Origin: Psychrobacter sp. AH5
GTDB lineage: Bacteria > Pseudomonadota > Gammaproteobacteria > Pseudomonadales > Moraxellaceae
DNA: 64,000 nucleotides
NCBI RefSeq assembly: GCF_040371085.1
Contig: NZ_JAMBMT010000001.1
Span: 868,001-932,000 of the forward strand
Direction: 5' to 3'
Each line of letters starts with the position of its first letter. The stretch's first letter is position 1. The notes under the pieces are model-generated. The model was not told the DNA's origin. It was given only the letters and a program-made list of their open reading frames with translations, and ran no database searches. Shown piece by piece: positions 21,284 to 30,474 of this stretch. Position numbers and translations under genes: made by a program.

Positions 21284-21931
21284 TTATTTCATAATATTAG
21301 GTTTCGTTGACTCATCATGATTATCCTCAAGTCGCATAGCGCGCTGATAACTATCGTGACTGGCTAGCTGCAAAGCGTACTGTTTTACGTGAGTATAATC
21401 GTCTAGTAGCTTTCTTTGCGCCATCAAAATCAAATCAAAAGACAGCATAAAATCTGCGCCACTAAGCTTATTGGCAACGATATAAGATTTGTTTTCTACT
21501 ACTTTATTAAGGTAGCTAAGCATCTTGTGTTTTTCGCGAGCGATGTAGCGCTGCAAAAAAGTATCATCGCTTTTGATAGAATCTTTGGTAAAAACATCCA
21601 ACAGCATAGGCACCATCATAGAGCTCTCAGCAAAGTGAATCCACTGCAGATACTCGCTATAGTATTTGCTATCCGTCTTTGGACGCAAGCGCTCAGCGGC
21701 AAAACGCTCAATCAACAGCTCAGTGATGGCTCCTGACTCAGCGATTATTTGACCGTCCATCTCAATGACTGGCGATTTGCCTAGAGGATGCACGGCTTTT
21801 AGACTATCTGGCGCCATGAAAGTTTTTGCATCGCGCTGATGACTAATAATCTCATACCGAACCCCAAGCTCTTCTAGTAACCAAAGAATACGCATAGAGC
21901 GTGATTGACTGAGATGATGCAAACGAATCAT
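21284..21931 (-). CDS. glutathione S-transferase family protein
   Basis: A 215-residue two-domain protein. The N-terminal thioredoxin-like domain runs MIRLHHLSQSRSMRILWLLEE, with the SRS(M)R motif supplying the likely active-site serine, HPLGKSPVIE with the cis-proline at about residue 54, and the ESGAI glutathione-binding turn. An all-helical C-terminal domain follows. It probably conjugates glutathione to electrophiles in the cytoplasm. The DJ-1-like gene ends 48 bases upstream of its start on the same strand, so the two are likely cotranscribed. The location inside a run of aldehyde-handling genes supports a detoxification role; the true substrate is unknown. Confidence 0.9.
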   Translation of the reverse strand: MIRLHHLSQSRSMRILWLLEELGVRYEIISHQRDAKTFMAPDSLKAVHPLGKSPVIEMDGQIIAESGAITELLIERFAAERLRPKTDSKYYSEYLQWIHFAESSMMVPMLLDVFTKDSIKSDDTFLQRYIAREKHKMLSYLNKVVENKSYIVANKLSGADFMLSFDLILMAQRKLLDDYTHVKQYALQLASHDSYQRAMRLEDNHDESTKPNIMK

Positions 21932-21979
21932 AGTTAACCCTAAAACCTAAATTTACTAATATAAAAAACATTGAACGGC

Positions 21980-22657
21980 TTAGCCTTTTAGCCTTTTTAA
22001 TAACTGCTTGGCAGCCTCTTCTGAAGAAGCGGGATTTTGACCGGTAATTAGCAATCCATCTTCAACCACATAAGAGGCCCAATCATCCGCTTTTTGGTAG
22101 TTGCCGCCATTGGCTTTTAGCGTGTCCTCCAACAAAAAAGGCACCACGTCAGTAAGCCCAACAGCATCTTCTTCTGAATTAGTAAAGCCGGTGACCTTTT
22201 TACCTTTTACTAAATACTCGCCGTCAATTTTGACATTTTTGAGCGCCCCAGGGGCATGACAAACAAAAGCGACCGGCTTGTCTTGCTGAACGAAGTTTTC
22301 GATAAGCGTGATAGAGTTTTTATCAACTGCCAAGTCCCATAAGGGGCCATGACCGCCAGGATAAAACACCGCATCAAAGTCTTCTGCTGTTACCTCAGCC
22401 AGTTTTTGGGTATTAGCCAGATGATTTTGGGCGTCAGTATCTTCTTTAAAGCGCTTGGTATCTTTGGTTTGCGCGTCCTCAGTATCACTACTAGGATCAA
22501 GCGGTGGCTGACCTCCAGCAGGCGAGGCGAGGGTGACAGTAGCGCCTGCATCTATAAAGGCATAATAGGGAGCGGCAAATTCTTCTAACCAAAAACCGGT
22601 CTTTTTGCCAGTATCGCCAAGCTTGTCGTGTGAGGTTAATACCATTAAAATTTTCAT
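21980..22657 (-). CDS. DJ-1/PfpI superfamily protein, Hsp31/glyoxalase III-like
   Basis: A class I glutamine-amidotransferase-like fold. The nucleophile elbow AFVCHAPGAL gives C133-H134, and the upstream glutamate is E25 in GFWLEE, which is the triad arrangement of Hsp31-type glyoxalase III. The 225-residue length and the segment LASPAGGQPPLDPSS also fit that group. The expected activity is glutathione-independent conversion of methylglyoxal to lactate, or deglycation. Its neighbours (GST, CurA-like reductase, YqhD-like dehydrogenase, NemR-like regulator) all point to reactive-carbonyl defence. Confidence 0.88.
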   Translation of the reverse strand: MKILMVLTSHDKLGDTGKKTGFWLEEFAAPYYAFIDAGATVTLASPAGGQPPLDPSSDTEDAQTKDTKRFKEDTDAQNHLANTQKLAEVTAEDFDAVFYPGGHGPLWDLAVDKNSITLIENFVQQDKPVAFVCHAPGALKNVKIDGEYLVKGKKVTGFTNSEEDAVGLTDVVPFLLEDTLKANGGNYQKADDWASYVVEDGLLITGQNPASSEEAAKQLLKRLKG

Positions 22658-22746
22658 AATTATCCTTGTTATTGTTTTCAGTATTAAAAATAAATCTGCA
22701 ATTCAATGACTCAAGACAGCTAAGTAAATAACGAGCATTGAATCAT

Positions 22747-22793
22747 AGTATCTATAAAACAGAGTATCTATAAAATAGTGTATCTATGCAGTG
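22747..22793. repeat. 16-bp tandem repeat, about 2.9 copies
   Basis: AGTATCTATAAAACAG is followed by AGTATCTATAAAATAG and a degraded third unit TGTATCTATGCAGTG, directly in the promoter region of the DJ-1-like gene and after the CurA-like gene. AT-rich, no coding content. Confidence 0.85.
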
Positions 22794-22811
22794 TCTTTAT
22801 AAAGCCATCAT

Positions 22812-23864
22812 CTATTGAGCCACCTCAGCGACTTTGACCACGGTTTTACCGAAGTTGTCACCATTTAGCATCCCAACAAAAGCATCAGGAGCTTGCCCTA
22901 AGCCATCAGCAATATACTCTTTGGTTTTAACTTTACCAGAGGCTACCATCTCGCCCATGGTTTTGAGGAATTTTGGGAAATGCTCGCCATACTCTTCAAA
23001 GATAATAAAACCTTTGACGGTCAGACGCTGTCTTAGTATCAGGCCCATCAGCACGCTCAAACGATCTTTGCCATCAGGTAATTGGGTAGCGTTATATTGT
23101 GAGACCAAGCCGCAAACCGGAATACGGGCATGGGCATTAAGAAGCGGCATCACCGCATCGAACACTTTACCGCCGACGTTTTCATAATAGATATCGATAC
23201 CGTTAGGACAAGCCGCTTTTAGCTGCTCAGCAAAGTCATCGGCGTAGTGGTCGATACAAACATCAAAGCCAAGCTCATTAACGGCAAAATCACACTTCTG
23301 CTTACCGCCTGCCACTCCAACAGCGCGTACGCCATACTCTTTACCGACTTGTCCAACAGTAGCTCCCACAGGGCCGGTAGCAGCGGCAACTACCAAAGTC
23401 TCGCCCTGTTGCGGCTTACCGATGTCGGTCAACCCCATGTAACCGGTAAAGCCTGGCATCCCTAACACGCCTAGACCATAAGAAGGATTGGCCATGTTTT
23501 TATCAAGCTTGAGCACGCCCTCGCCATTACTGACGCTATAGTCCTGCCAGCCTGAATTTGAGACCACCAAATCCCCTGCGCTAAACTTGTCAATATTGGA
23601 CTGAACCACTTGCGCGACGGTTGCACCCATAATCACATCGCCCACTTCTAGTGGATCGGCGTAGCTTTTGGCGTCACTCATACGTCCGCGCATATAAGGA
23701 TCTAGCGATAAATAAACGGTACGTAGTAGCATCTCGTTGCTACCCGCTTTGGGAATATCGCTAGTAGCCATCTCAAAATTATCGGCTTTTGGCTCGCCTT
23801 GCGGACGGCTAGCTAGTTTGATCTGACGGTTCTGCTTATTATTTTGTGATTTATCAAAACTCAT
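22812..23864 (-). CDS. NADPH-dependent medium-chain reductase, CurA/leukotriene B4 dehydrogenase-like
   Basis: A 350-residue MDR protein without the zinc-binding residues of alcohol dehydrogenases. The N-terminal GroES-like part has SLDPYMRGRMSD, the family hallmark. The Rossmann domain has AAATGPVGATVGQVGK, and YENVGGKVFDAV is also conserved. Members reduce the C=C bond of alpha,beta-unsaturated ketones and aldehydes. It lies 179 bases downstream of the YqhD-like gene's stop on the same strand, with its own AGGAGAG ribosome site. The exact substrate is unassigned. Confidence 0.9.
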   Translation of the reverse strand: MSFDKSQNNKQNRQIKLASRPQGEPKADNFEMATSDIPKAGSNEMLLRTVYLSLDPYMRGRMSDAKSYADPLEVGDVIMGATVAQVVQSNIDKFSAGDLVVSNSGWQDYSVSNGEGVLKLDKNMANPSYGLGVLGMPGFTGYMGLTDIGKPQQGETLVVAAATGPVGATVGQVGKEYGVRAVGVAGGKQKCDFAVNELGFDVCIDHYADDFAEQLKAACPNGIDIYYENVGGKVFDAVMPLLNAHARIPVCGLVSQYNATQLPDGKDRLSVLMGLILRQRLTVKGFIIFEEYGEHFPKFLKTMGEMVASGKVKTKEYIADGLGQAPDAFVGMLNGDNFGKTVVKVAEVAQ

Positions 23865-24043
23865 AATGGCTCTCCTATTTTATTTATTATTAGAGTAATA
23901 AGGGGATTGCAAACTCTTAAAAAACTATTAGTGCTTAACTTTCATAAGCTTTTAATAAAACAAGCTCAGGCTTATAGATGACTTTAACTATCATACTAAC
24001 AAGCCCTAGCGTTTAGTCTGTGTTAAGTATCACTATCAAAGCG

Positions 24044-25258
24044 TTAAGAAGCTTTGCTAGTTGTTGCGCGCTCTAAGATGCGACGTGAAACTGCTAGATC
24101 GTTTTTACCATGCTCACCTAATTTAACCATGCCGTGAGCCTCTAACTGCTTAATAATAGGCTCAATGGCAGACGCATCAAGCTTGGCATCCGCTAGGCTG
24201 ACGGGCAGACCTAAGTCACGGAAAAAGTCTTCGGTACGTGCGATAGCGGCTTCTATAATCTCGTCGTCACTTTGGCTATCGCTAGGCTGTAGGTTCCAGA
24301 CGTTACGCGCATACTGCAGTAGTTTGTCTTTTTTACTGTCTTTGAGTTCACGCAGCACCGAAGGCAGCACGATAGTCAAAGTACGGGCGTGATCGATAGC
24401 ATGGAGCGAGGTCAGCTCATGACCGATCATATGCGTGGTCCAATCTTGTGGTACACCAGTACCAATCAAGCCGTTTAGCGCCATGGTTGCCGTCCACATA
24501 ATGTTTTTGCGCGTTTCCATATTGTCAGGATCCGCTTTTACCGCATGACCTTCTTCAATAAGGATTTTGAGTAAGCTCTCGGCAAAAGCGTCTTGCACTT
24601 TGGCATTGACCGGATAAGTAAGATACTGCTCCATCACGTGCACAAAAGCATCTGCCACGCCGTTCATGACTTGGCTATCTGGGAGCGTTAAGGTTTTGGC
24701 TGGATCTAAAATGGAGAACTTAGGGAAGGCAAGGGGATTACCGAAGGGGAGCTTGGCTTGACGTTCGCTGTAGTTGATAACTCCGCCTGAGTTCATCTCA
24801 GAGCCTGTCGCTGGAATGGTTAATACCGCGCCTAAATCGATAGCGGAGTCTACATTTTTGCAATAGCTAATTAGTGCCTCCCAAGCTTGCTCGCGCGAGA
24901 CGCTGCCATCTTCTTCAGTCATTGAGGCGATTAAGGCGACAAACTTACTACCGTCAATAACCGAGCCGCCACCCACTGCTAAGATAAAGTCGATGTCATG
25001 CTCATTTATTTTATCAGCGGCTTTTAAAAGCGTAACAAATTCTGGATTCGCTTCAATACCGCCAAATTCAAAAATCTCACGCTCGCCATTGCTCTTTAAA
25101 GCAGTGCGCACTTCATCCAAAGTACCGGTACGCTCTGCCGAGCCGCCGCCATAAGTAATAAGGACGCGTGCATCGCTAGGGACGAGTTTGGAGAGTTGTT
25201 TGATTTGACCTTCACCAAAGACGATACGTACCGGGTTGTAATACTGAAAATTATTCAT
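24044..25258 (-). CDS. yqhD: YqhD-like NADPH-dependent aldehyde reductase (iron-containing alcohol dehydrogenase family)
   Basis: Reduces a broad range of aldehydes such as acrolein, malondialdehyde and methylglyoxal. It aligns from memory along its whole 404 residues with E. coli YqhD: VLITYGGGS, FGGIEANP, AVGGGSVIDGSKF and the metal ligands D203, H207, H276 and H290 keep the same spacing. YqhD is NADPH-specific; the GGGS loop with a small residue fits this. A palindrome matching the NemR-type operator lies 139 bases upstream at 25397-25411, so the adjacent TetR-type regulator probably represses it until electrophile stress. Confidence 0.92.
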   Translation of the reverse strand: MNNFQYYNPVRIVFGEGQIKQLSKLVPSDARVLITYGGGSAERTGTLDEVRTALKSNGEREIFEFGGIEANPEFVTLLKAADKINEHDIDFILAVGGGSVIDGSKFVALIASMTEEDGSVSREQAWEALISYCKNVDSAIDLGAVLTIPATGSEMNSGGVINYSERQAKLPFGNPLAFPKFSILDPAKTLTLPDSQVMNGVADAFVHVMEQYLTYPVNAKVQDAFAESLLKILIEEGHAVKADPDNMETRKNIMWTATMALNGLIGTGVPQDWTTHMIGHELTSLHAIDHARTLTIVLPSVLRELKDSKKDKLLQYARNVWNLQPSDSQSDDEIIEAAIARTEDFFRDLGLPVSLADAKLDASAIEPIIKQLEAHGMVKLGEHGKNDLAVSRRILERATTSKAS

Positions 25259-25396
25259 AAAGATCCTAGAGTTAATAGAGAGTGAATAGAAAAGTTAATT
25301 ATTTTGCTTACTTTATTTTGTTTACTGATAATCTTAATCGTATATTAATAGTCTTAAAGGTAAATCATCTTCATAGTCAAAGTATTTTACATTAAT

Positions 25397-25411
25397 TAGA
25401 CCGGTCGTCTA
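25397..25411. promoter_or_regulatory. probable operator 1 for the NemR-like repressor
   Basis: TAGACCGGTCGTCTA, with arms TAGAC and GTCTA around five bases, further flanked by ATTAA and TTAAT. It lies between the regulator and the YqhD-like gene. A near-identical site occurs at 26242. Resembles the TAGACC...GGTCTA NemR box known from E. coli. Confidence 0.8.
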
Positions 25412-25457
25412 GAGTTAATGCTATAAAATTATAAAAGAGATAATTTATAATTATCAA

Positions 25458-26105
25458 TTAACGACCTAATTGTGTAGTGGTCATTTGCCAAACCTCTGAT
25501 AACGGGGTAGTAGTTTGGCTAATTTTGGCAATAAGACTGGCGCCAAGCCATGCAAAATACCAACGCTTAGCAACACTCTCAGCTGAAATATTATCCATTT
25601 TGGCAATAGAGCCATCTGCCCAGCCCGCTTTGACTTGCGCGGTAAGCCAGTCAATAGTTTGCTGATACCCTTGATGTAGAGCCTCACGCATAGGCTCTGA
25701 GATATCAGCGACCTCAGCGCTTAATTTGACCACTAAGCATTTTTCGTGGTCGCAGCCGTGCTGCTGAGTATCGTACCAGTTCTGAAAGTAATCATAGAGT
25801 TTTTGCTGAGCGCTACCATCCTCTTCAGCGATCAAATCTAAGCGCCTTTTGTAACGGGTGAAGTAGTGGGTAATAATCGCTTCACCAAAAGCTTCTTTTG
25901 AGGCAAAGTAATGATAAAAAGAGCCTTTGGGAACCCCTGCAGTATCGAGTATTTGCTTGATACCAACCGCGCTAAAACCTTTATAGGCCAAAAGCTGATA
26001 GCCGGTTTCTAACAGGTGAATCTTAGTGTTTGAAACCGTAGTATTAGTATCAATCGATTCATTTGCAAAAAAACTTAATGGGGTGAGGGTGTCAATGGTA
26101 GACAT
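25458..26105 (-). CDS. nemR: NemR-like TetR-family electrophile/redox repressor
   Basis: A 215-residue TetR protein. The HTH part includes KGFSAVGIKQILDTAGVPKG and SFYHYFASKEAFGEAI. The ligand/redox domain contains KCLVVKLSAEV, where C123 corresponds to C106 of E. coli NemR, and WLGASLIAKIS, where K194 corresponds to K175, the pair that forms the reversible Cys-Lys linkage under bleach or methylglyoxal stress. A second cysteine (C118) is nearby. Between a YqhD-like gene (same strand) and a divergent aldehyde dehydrogenase, it has matching operators on both sides. Length is extended about 17 residues at the N-terminus. Confidence 0.87.
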   Translation of the reverse strand: MSTIDTLTPLSFFANESIDTNTTVSNTKIHLLETGYQLLAYKGFSAVGIKQILDTAGVPKGSFYHYFASKEAFGEAIITHYFTRYKRRLDLIAEEDGSAQQKLYDYFQNWYDTQQHGCDHEKCLVVKLSAEVADISEPMREALHQGYQQTIDWLTAQVKAGWADGSIAKMDNISAESVAKRWYFAWLGASLIAKISQTTTPLSEVWQMTTTQLGR

Positions 26106-26241
26106 AAAAGTAATATTATCCTTATTCTTCTTAAGTTACATTTATAGTTGTTAATCGAGCTTTATATTATTTACAGATTACTTTTTTTCAACAAAGCTTA
26201 AGAGAAAAGCTCTCTTGTAATTAGAATAGCTATGCTAGCAT

Positions 26242-26256
26242 TAGACCAGTCGTCTA
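26242..26256. promoter_or_regulatory. probable operator 2 for the NemR-like repressor
   Basis: TAGACCAGTCGTCTA, one base different from operator 1 and again with arms TAGAC and GTCTA; outer GCTA and TAGC extend the symmetry. It sits in the divergent promoter region between the regulator and the aldehyde dehydrogenase, so it could control both. Confidence 0.8.
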
Positions 26257-26330
26257 GCAAGTTAGCTTATGTATTTTCCGCTTGCTAAACCATACCGATT
26301 AAAAATAAAACTTTAAATGAAGGAAAAACT

Positions 26331-27821
26331 ATGTCAAATAATAATATATCTAACCAGCAGCAACCCTATAGCGATTTTGATTTGCAATATATCGCAGGAG
26401 AGTGGGTCAAAGGGCAGGATAATAGCGTCAATACTGATAACAATCCCTTTAGTGGTGAGACCCTAGTTGAGATTCAGCAGGCTACCGAAACGCAATTAGA
26501 TGAAGCTTATAAGGCGGCGCAAAAAGCGCAAAAACAATGGGCTAAGACATTGCCCTCAGAGCGCGCAAGCTTATTGTATAAAGTAGTAGAAATTTTAGAT
26601 AAGCGCCAAGATGAAATCGTTGATTGGTTAATCAAAGAGTCGGGTAGTACCCGTATTAAGGCGATGGTTGAGTTTGGCAGCGCGCGCGCGATTACTATTG
26701 AGGCGGCAACTTTTCCTAATCGCGTGCATGGTGAGATTCGCCCCTCTAATATCCCGGACAAACAAAACTTCGCTTACCGTGAGCCGATCGGAGTCATTGC
26801 GGTTATTAGTCCTTGGAACTTTCCGCTGCACTTAACGCAGCGCTCTATCGCCCCTGCGCTAGCATTAGGTAATGCCGTGGTGCTAAAGCCTGCAAGCGAT
26901 ACGCCTATCACCGGCGGTCTATTACTGGCTAAAATATTTGAAGAGGCAGGTCTACCCAAAGGCTTATTAAACGTAGTTGTAGGAGCAGGTAGCGAGATTG
27001 GCGATGCTATTGTCACTCATGATATTCCAAGCTTTGTCTCCTTTACCGGTTCAACCTCAGTGGGCAAACATATCGGCGAGCTTGCTAATGGCGGCGATAT
27101 GATAAAATCGGTCGCATTAGAATTAGGCGGTAATAATCCTTTTGTAGTGCTAGCAGATGCTGATTTGGATAACGCAGTAAAAGCGGCGGTGTTTGGTAAA
27201 TTCTTGCATCAAGGTCAAATCTGTATCGCGATTAACCGTATTATCGTTGAGGACGCCGTTTATGATGAATTCGTCCAGCGTTTCGTTGAGCACGTCAAAA
27301 CCATCAAAGTAGGCGATCCTAGTGATAAGGATACCGCTATCGGCCCTATTATCAACCAAGATCAGCTCGAATCCTTAAAAGATAAAATCGCTAAAGCTAA
27401 TAAGCAGGGCGCTAAAACCTTACTAAGCGGCGAGATTAAAGGTCAACTGGTGCCGCCGCATATCTTTAGCGAAGTGACTAAAGATATGGATTTATTCCGT
27501 AACGAAATCTTTGGGCCGCTAGTTGGTATTGTCCGCGCTAAAGATGAGGATGAGGCGTTAGAGCTTGCTAACGATACTGAATATGGCCTATCAAGTTCGG
27601 TCTTTACGACAGATATGGAAAAAGGCTTACGTTTTGCCCGCGGCATTCGCGCAGGTATGACCCATGTCAATGACATCACCGTCAATGATGAGAGCAATGC
27701 GCCCTTTGGCGGGGAGAAAAATTCAGGCATTGGCCGCTTTAATGGTGAATGGGTACTTGAGGAGATGACGCGCTTGCACTGGGTGTCTTATCAGCATCAG
27801 CCGCGTGATTATGCGTTTTAA
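26331..27821 (+). CDS. NAD(P)-dependent aldehyde dehydrogenase (aromatic/vanillin-type)
   Basis: Oxidises aldehydes to acids. The 496-residue protein has the cofactor-binding [21 protein letters not shown], the catalytic glutamate in [10 protein letters not shown] and the catalytic cysteine in GQICIAINR. The C-terminal ALDH signature [10 protein letters not shown] is present. It is most like benzaldehyde/vanillin-type dehydrogenases, but I cannot fix the substrate. The AAGGAAAAA ribosome site is good. It is divergent from the NemR-like regulator with an operator 75 bases upstream of the start. Its last codons form the first unit of a four-copy tandem repeat. Confidence 0.93.
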   Translation: MSNNNISNQQQPYSDFDLQYIAGEWVKGQDNSVNTDNNPFSGETLVEIQQATETQLDEAYKAAQKAQKQWAKTLPSERASLLYKVVEILDKRQDEIVDWLIKESGSTRIKAMVEFGSARAITIEAATFPNRVHGEIRPSNIPDKQNFAYREPIGVIAVISPWNFPLHLTQRSIAPALALGNAVVLKPASDTPITGGLLLAKIFEEAGLPKGLLNVVVGAGSEIGDAIVTHDIPSFVSFTGSTSVGKHIGELANGGDMIKSVALELGGNNPFVVLADADLDNAVKAAVFGKFLHQGQICIAINRIIVEDAVYDEFVQRFVEHVKTIKVGDPSDKDTAIGPIINQDQLESLKDKIAKANKQGAKTLLSGEIKGQLVPPHIFSEVTKDMDLFRNEIFGPLVGIVRAKDEDEALELANDTEYGLSSSVFTTDMEKGLRFARGIRAGMTHVNDITVNDESNAPFGGEKNSGIGRFNGEWVLEEMTRLHWVSYQHQPRDYAF

Positions 27822-27862
27822 ACTATGCATTCTAAATTATGCGTTTTAAATTATGCGCTCTA
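27807..27862. repeat. 14-bp tandem repeat, four copies, spanning a stop codon
   Basis: Units GATTATGCGTTTTA, AACTATGCATTCTA, AATTATGCGTTTTA and AATTATGCGCTCTA follow head to tail. The first is the 3' end of the aldehyde dehydrogenase gene, including its TAA. Confidence 0.9.
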
Positions 27863-27936
27863 AGCGACTTATACTTTTGTTAAAGTTTTTATTACAGCTT
27901 GGATTTAACCCATATAATGCACAAGTTTGAAATGAG

Positions 27937-27963
27937 AAGACTGCTTGAGTAGCAGTCTTTTTT
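27937..27963 (+). terminator. terminator of the aldehyde dehydrogenase gene
   Basis: AAGACTGCT and AGCAGTCTT form a perfect nine-bp stem with a five-base loop, then a T-run. Also usable from the minus strand by the small convergent gene, less strongly. Confidence 0.9.
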
Positions 27964-27989
27964 ATGCGTAAACAAGAAGCTAAAACCTG

Positions 27990-28220
27990 CTACTTGAGAT
28001 TAAAACCTAAAATGGACTGTATCTCTTCTACGCTGATATTTCTAACTAGCGCTTGCTCTTCTACGCTTAAGCGATTGGTATGCTCTTTGATTAACACATA
28101 AATGCTGCGAGAAATCTCTGAAGTAGAAGCATAATACATTTGCGGCTCATCGCGCGTCAGCTTTGTCAAAAATCTATTGATGATCTTACGTTTTTCAGTG
28201 GAGCCGCTTTCTTCTGTCAT
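27990..28220 (-). CDS. small hypothetical protein, 76 residues
   Basis: I do not recognise a family. The product is soluble, helix-rich and charged, beginning MTEESGSTEKRKIINRFL, with no signal peptide, cysteine or metal motif. A central stretch SEISRSIYVLIKEHT and SVEEIQSILGF look like amphipathic helices. AGGAAGAT precedes the ATG at a normal distance, which supports real translation. It is convergent with the aldehyde dehydrogenase and divergent from the cryptochrome gene, so it should be monocistronic. Confidence 0.55.
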   Translation of the reverse strand: MTEESGSTEKRKIINRFLTKLTRDEPQMYYASTSEISRSIYVLIKEHTNRLSVEEQALVRNISVEEIQSILGFNLK

Positions 28221-28480
28221 AGTATCTTCCTAGTAGTTATTATAATTATAGCTATCTAACCATTTAAGCAGTCAACTCACTAGGAGTCAACGTTTATCAT
28301 AAAGGCATTTTACGATTTTACTGAGAATATATTCGCCCCTTTTAACACGCTTTATACTGCGCTAAACTCTTTATCATATTATAGTTAATCTCAACAGTTA
28401 ATCCTATCAGTTAAGGTCAAGTAAAACTAAATTTTATGTAGTAGATAAAAGCTTTGTAAATAATAACGGCAGATAACAAT

Positions 28481-29830
28481 ATGAATAAAAAGCAAAATGA
28501 TAAAGTGGTCTTGGTATTATGTCATAATGATTTGCGCTTGCACGATAACGCGACGTTGGTCAAAGCGGCTAAGCAGGCAGAATCAGGGCATCTGCTACTG
28601 GCTTATGCAGCCAACTTAACCAATGAGCTAAATCAAAAAGCTTGGGGTCAGTCTTATCATTTTGATAAATTGGGTGATGCGCGTCAGCAGTTTCTCAATG
28701 AGAGTTTGGCTGATCTAAACGCGTCCCTAAATAATTTGGGCAATAGATTACTCTACTTATCACAAGAGGGTTCAGAGCATAATCATAACGCCTTTGCACA
28801 ATTAAGTGAGCTTATAGAGCAGCAGCAAGTTAGCGATATTTTTGTCAGTGATACTGCCGACTATGCGCAAATTAAGATCTATAATCTATTGCGCGCTAAA
28901 TATCCTGATATTGCTTGGCATAGTGAATCAATCAATACCTTGTATCCCAAAATGCCGACTAAGAAGCTACCGCAAAGCTTTACCCAGTTTCGTAAAAAGG
29001 TTGAGTATGATCAAGATTTGCTCAAAGCAGACACGGATTTAGAGATAACTAAGATACCAACGACGTTGCCGCCATTGCCTGAGGCGCTAATTGACGCGTC
29101 AAAGTATGCTCTGCAATTACCAAAAATTAATAAGTCTGCCAACCCTGCTAAAGATCAGCCTGAATATAAAGGCGGGGAGAGCGCCGCGCTTGAGCATTTA
29201 GAGCGTTATTTCAGCTCTGCTGCGCCAAGTAGCTATAAAATTACTCGTAACGCTCTGGATGAATGGACGCATTCTACTAAGTTCTCAGCTTGGCTTGCCA
29301 ACGGCACGCTATCGGTAAAAGTACTGCTTAATCGTTTGCGTCAATACGAGCGCGAAGTGGTAGCGAACGGCTCGACTTACTGGATCTGGTTTGAGCTACT
29401 ATGGCGCGAGTATTTTTATTGGTATGCGCTAGAGCATCAACAGGATTTATTTTTATTCAAAGGCATAAGCGATCATAGACCCTCAAATCGGCATAATCAG
29501 CAGCGCTTAGAGAGTTGGCAAAAGGGCGAAACCAAATATCCTATCGTTAATGCTTGTATGCAGCAGCTCAATCACACCGGCTATATGTCAAATCGTGGTC
29601 GCCAAATCGTCGCTAGCTGCTTTATCCATGAATTGGGTCTGGATTGGCGCTATGGCGCGGCTTATTTTGAGCAGCAGCTGATCGATTATGATGTCGCCAG
29701 TAACTGGGGCAATTGGCAGTATCTTGCCGGAGTAGGGGCCGACCCTCGCGGCTGCAGACAATTCAACTTAAAAAAACAAACCCAACAGCATGATCCTAAT
29801 GGCGAATTTATCAATAAGTGGTTGTCTTAA
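28481..29830 (+). CDS. cryptochrome DASH / photolyase family protein
   Basis: A 449-residue flavoprotein of the photolyase superfamily. The N-terminal alpha/beta domain has LCHNDLRLHDNATL. The helical FAD domain has ARMxN-like NACMQQLNHTGYMSNRGRQ and the DASH-type VASNWGNWQYLAGVGADPRG. The C-terminal QFNLKKQTQQHDPNGEFI matches bacterial DASH proteins, which repair cyclobutane dimers in single-stranded DNA and may bind RNA. It carries FAD and probably MTHF. DUF3429 follows after 80 bases on the same strand. Confidence 0.93.
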   Translation: MNKKQNDKVVLVLCHNDLRLHDNATLVKAAKQAESGHLLLAYAANLTNELNQKAWGQSYHFDKLGDARQQFLNESLADLNASLNNLGNRLLYLSQEGSEHNHNAFAQLSELIEQQQVSDIFVSDTADYAQIKIYNLLRAKYPDIAWHSESINTLYPKMPTKKLPQSFTQFRKKVEYDQDLLKADTDLEITKIPTTLPPLPEALIDASKYALQLPKINKSANPAKDQPEYKGGESAALEHLERYFSSAAPSSYKITRNALDEWTHSTKFSAWLANGTLSVKVLLNRLRQYEREVVANGSTYWIWFELLWREYFYWYALEHQQDLFLFKGISDHRPSNRHNQQRLESWQKGETKYPIVNACMQQLNHTGYMSNRGRQIVASCFIHELGLDWRYGAAYFEQQLIDYDVASNWGNWQYLAGVGADPRGCRQFNLKKQTQQHDPNGEFINKWLS

Positions 29831-29910
29831 TAAATTACCATAGGGGCGTGTTGAGGTAGGTTTTACTAGAATAAATGTCTAATGGATAAATCGTGAATGA
29901 GCTATAAGCT

Positions 29911-30348
29911 ATGAAAAAACCCAGTCCTTACCTCACCTTTGCAGGTACCATACCCTTTATCGCTTGCGCTATTTTGATTACTTTAGGCGTCGATAGCATT
30001 TTGGCATTAGGAAGCACAAGATATATATTAGCGACTTATGGCTTAGTGATTGCCACTTTTATGGCAGGCGCGCAGTGGGGCAATCATTTGGCGCTAGCGG
30101 ATGATAATCCTTGGGCCTCTCGCTTGCCTATTTTGAGCAATATTATCACCTTGATATTATGGTTCGGCTTTTTGCTGCTATCGACAGCCGCCTTTATTGG
30201 GCTATTGATGGTAGGGTTTATCAGCTTACTGCTCATCGATTATAGCCTTAACAAGGCTAGTATCATCACGGCTAAATATTTTAGCGTCAGAAAGTATGTG
30301 ACACTGATTGTGGTGATCTCTTTGCTTATCTCGGTAGTACAACTATGA
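29911..30348 (+). CDS. DUF3429 family inner-membrane protein
   Basis: A 145-residue hydrophobic protein with about four or five membrane helices (around 9-30, 38-55, 73-92, 93-112 and 126-144). The family hallmark GAQWGNHLAL is at about 52-61. The function of DUF3429 is not known to me. It is often near photolyase-type genes in marine Proteobacteria, and here it lies just after cryptochrome-DASH, which may be a shared light-stress transcript. A weak hairpin (ACCA/TGGT) with a T-run near 30382-30408 may terminate it. Confidence 0.8.
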   Translation: MKKPSPYLTFAGTIPFIACAILITLGVDSILALGSTRYILATYGLVIATFMAGAQWGNHLALADDNPWASRLPILSNIITLILWFGFLLLSTAAFIGLLMVGFISLLLIDYSLNKASIITAKYFSVRKYVTLIVVISLLISVVQL

Positions 30349-30474
30349 GTTAGCGTATAAAGCTGACTCTATTGCTTTATGAAGACCACCCATGAGATGG
30401 TTTTTTTATGAGGTTTAATAGTGCAGACGAGCGTTTCGTCTATTTAGAAAAGTAAAAAACATTGTATAATTTAT

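Noticed and set aside
30382..30408. Strong terminator after DUF3429
   Set aside because: The hairpin has only four clear base pairs before the T-run, so I mention it as weak and do not annotate it separately.
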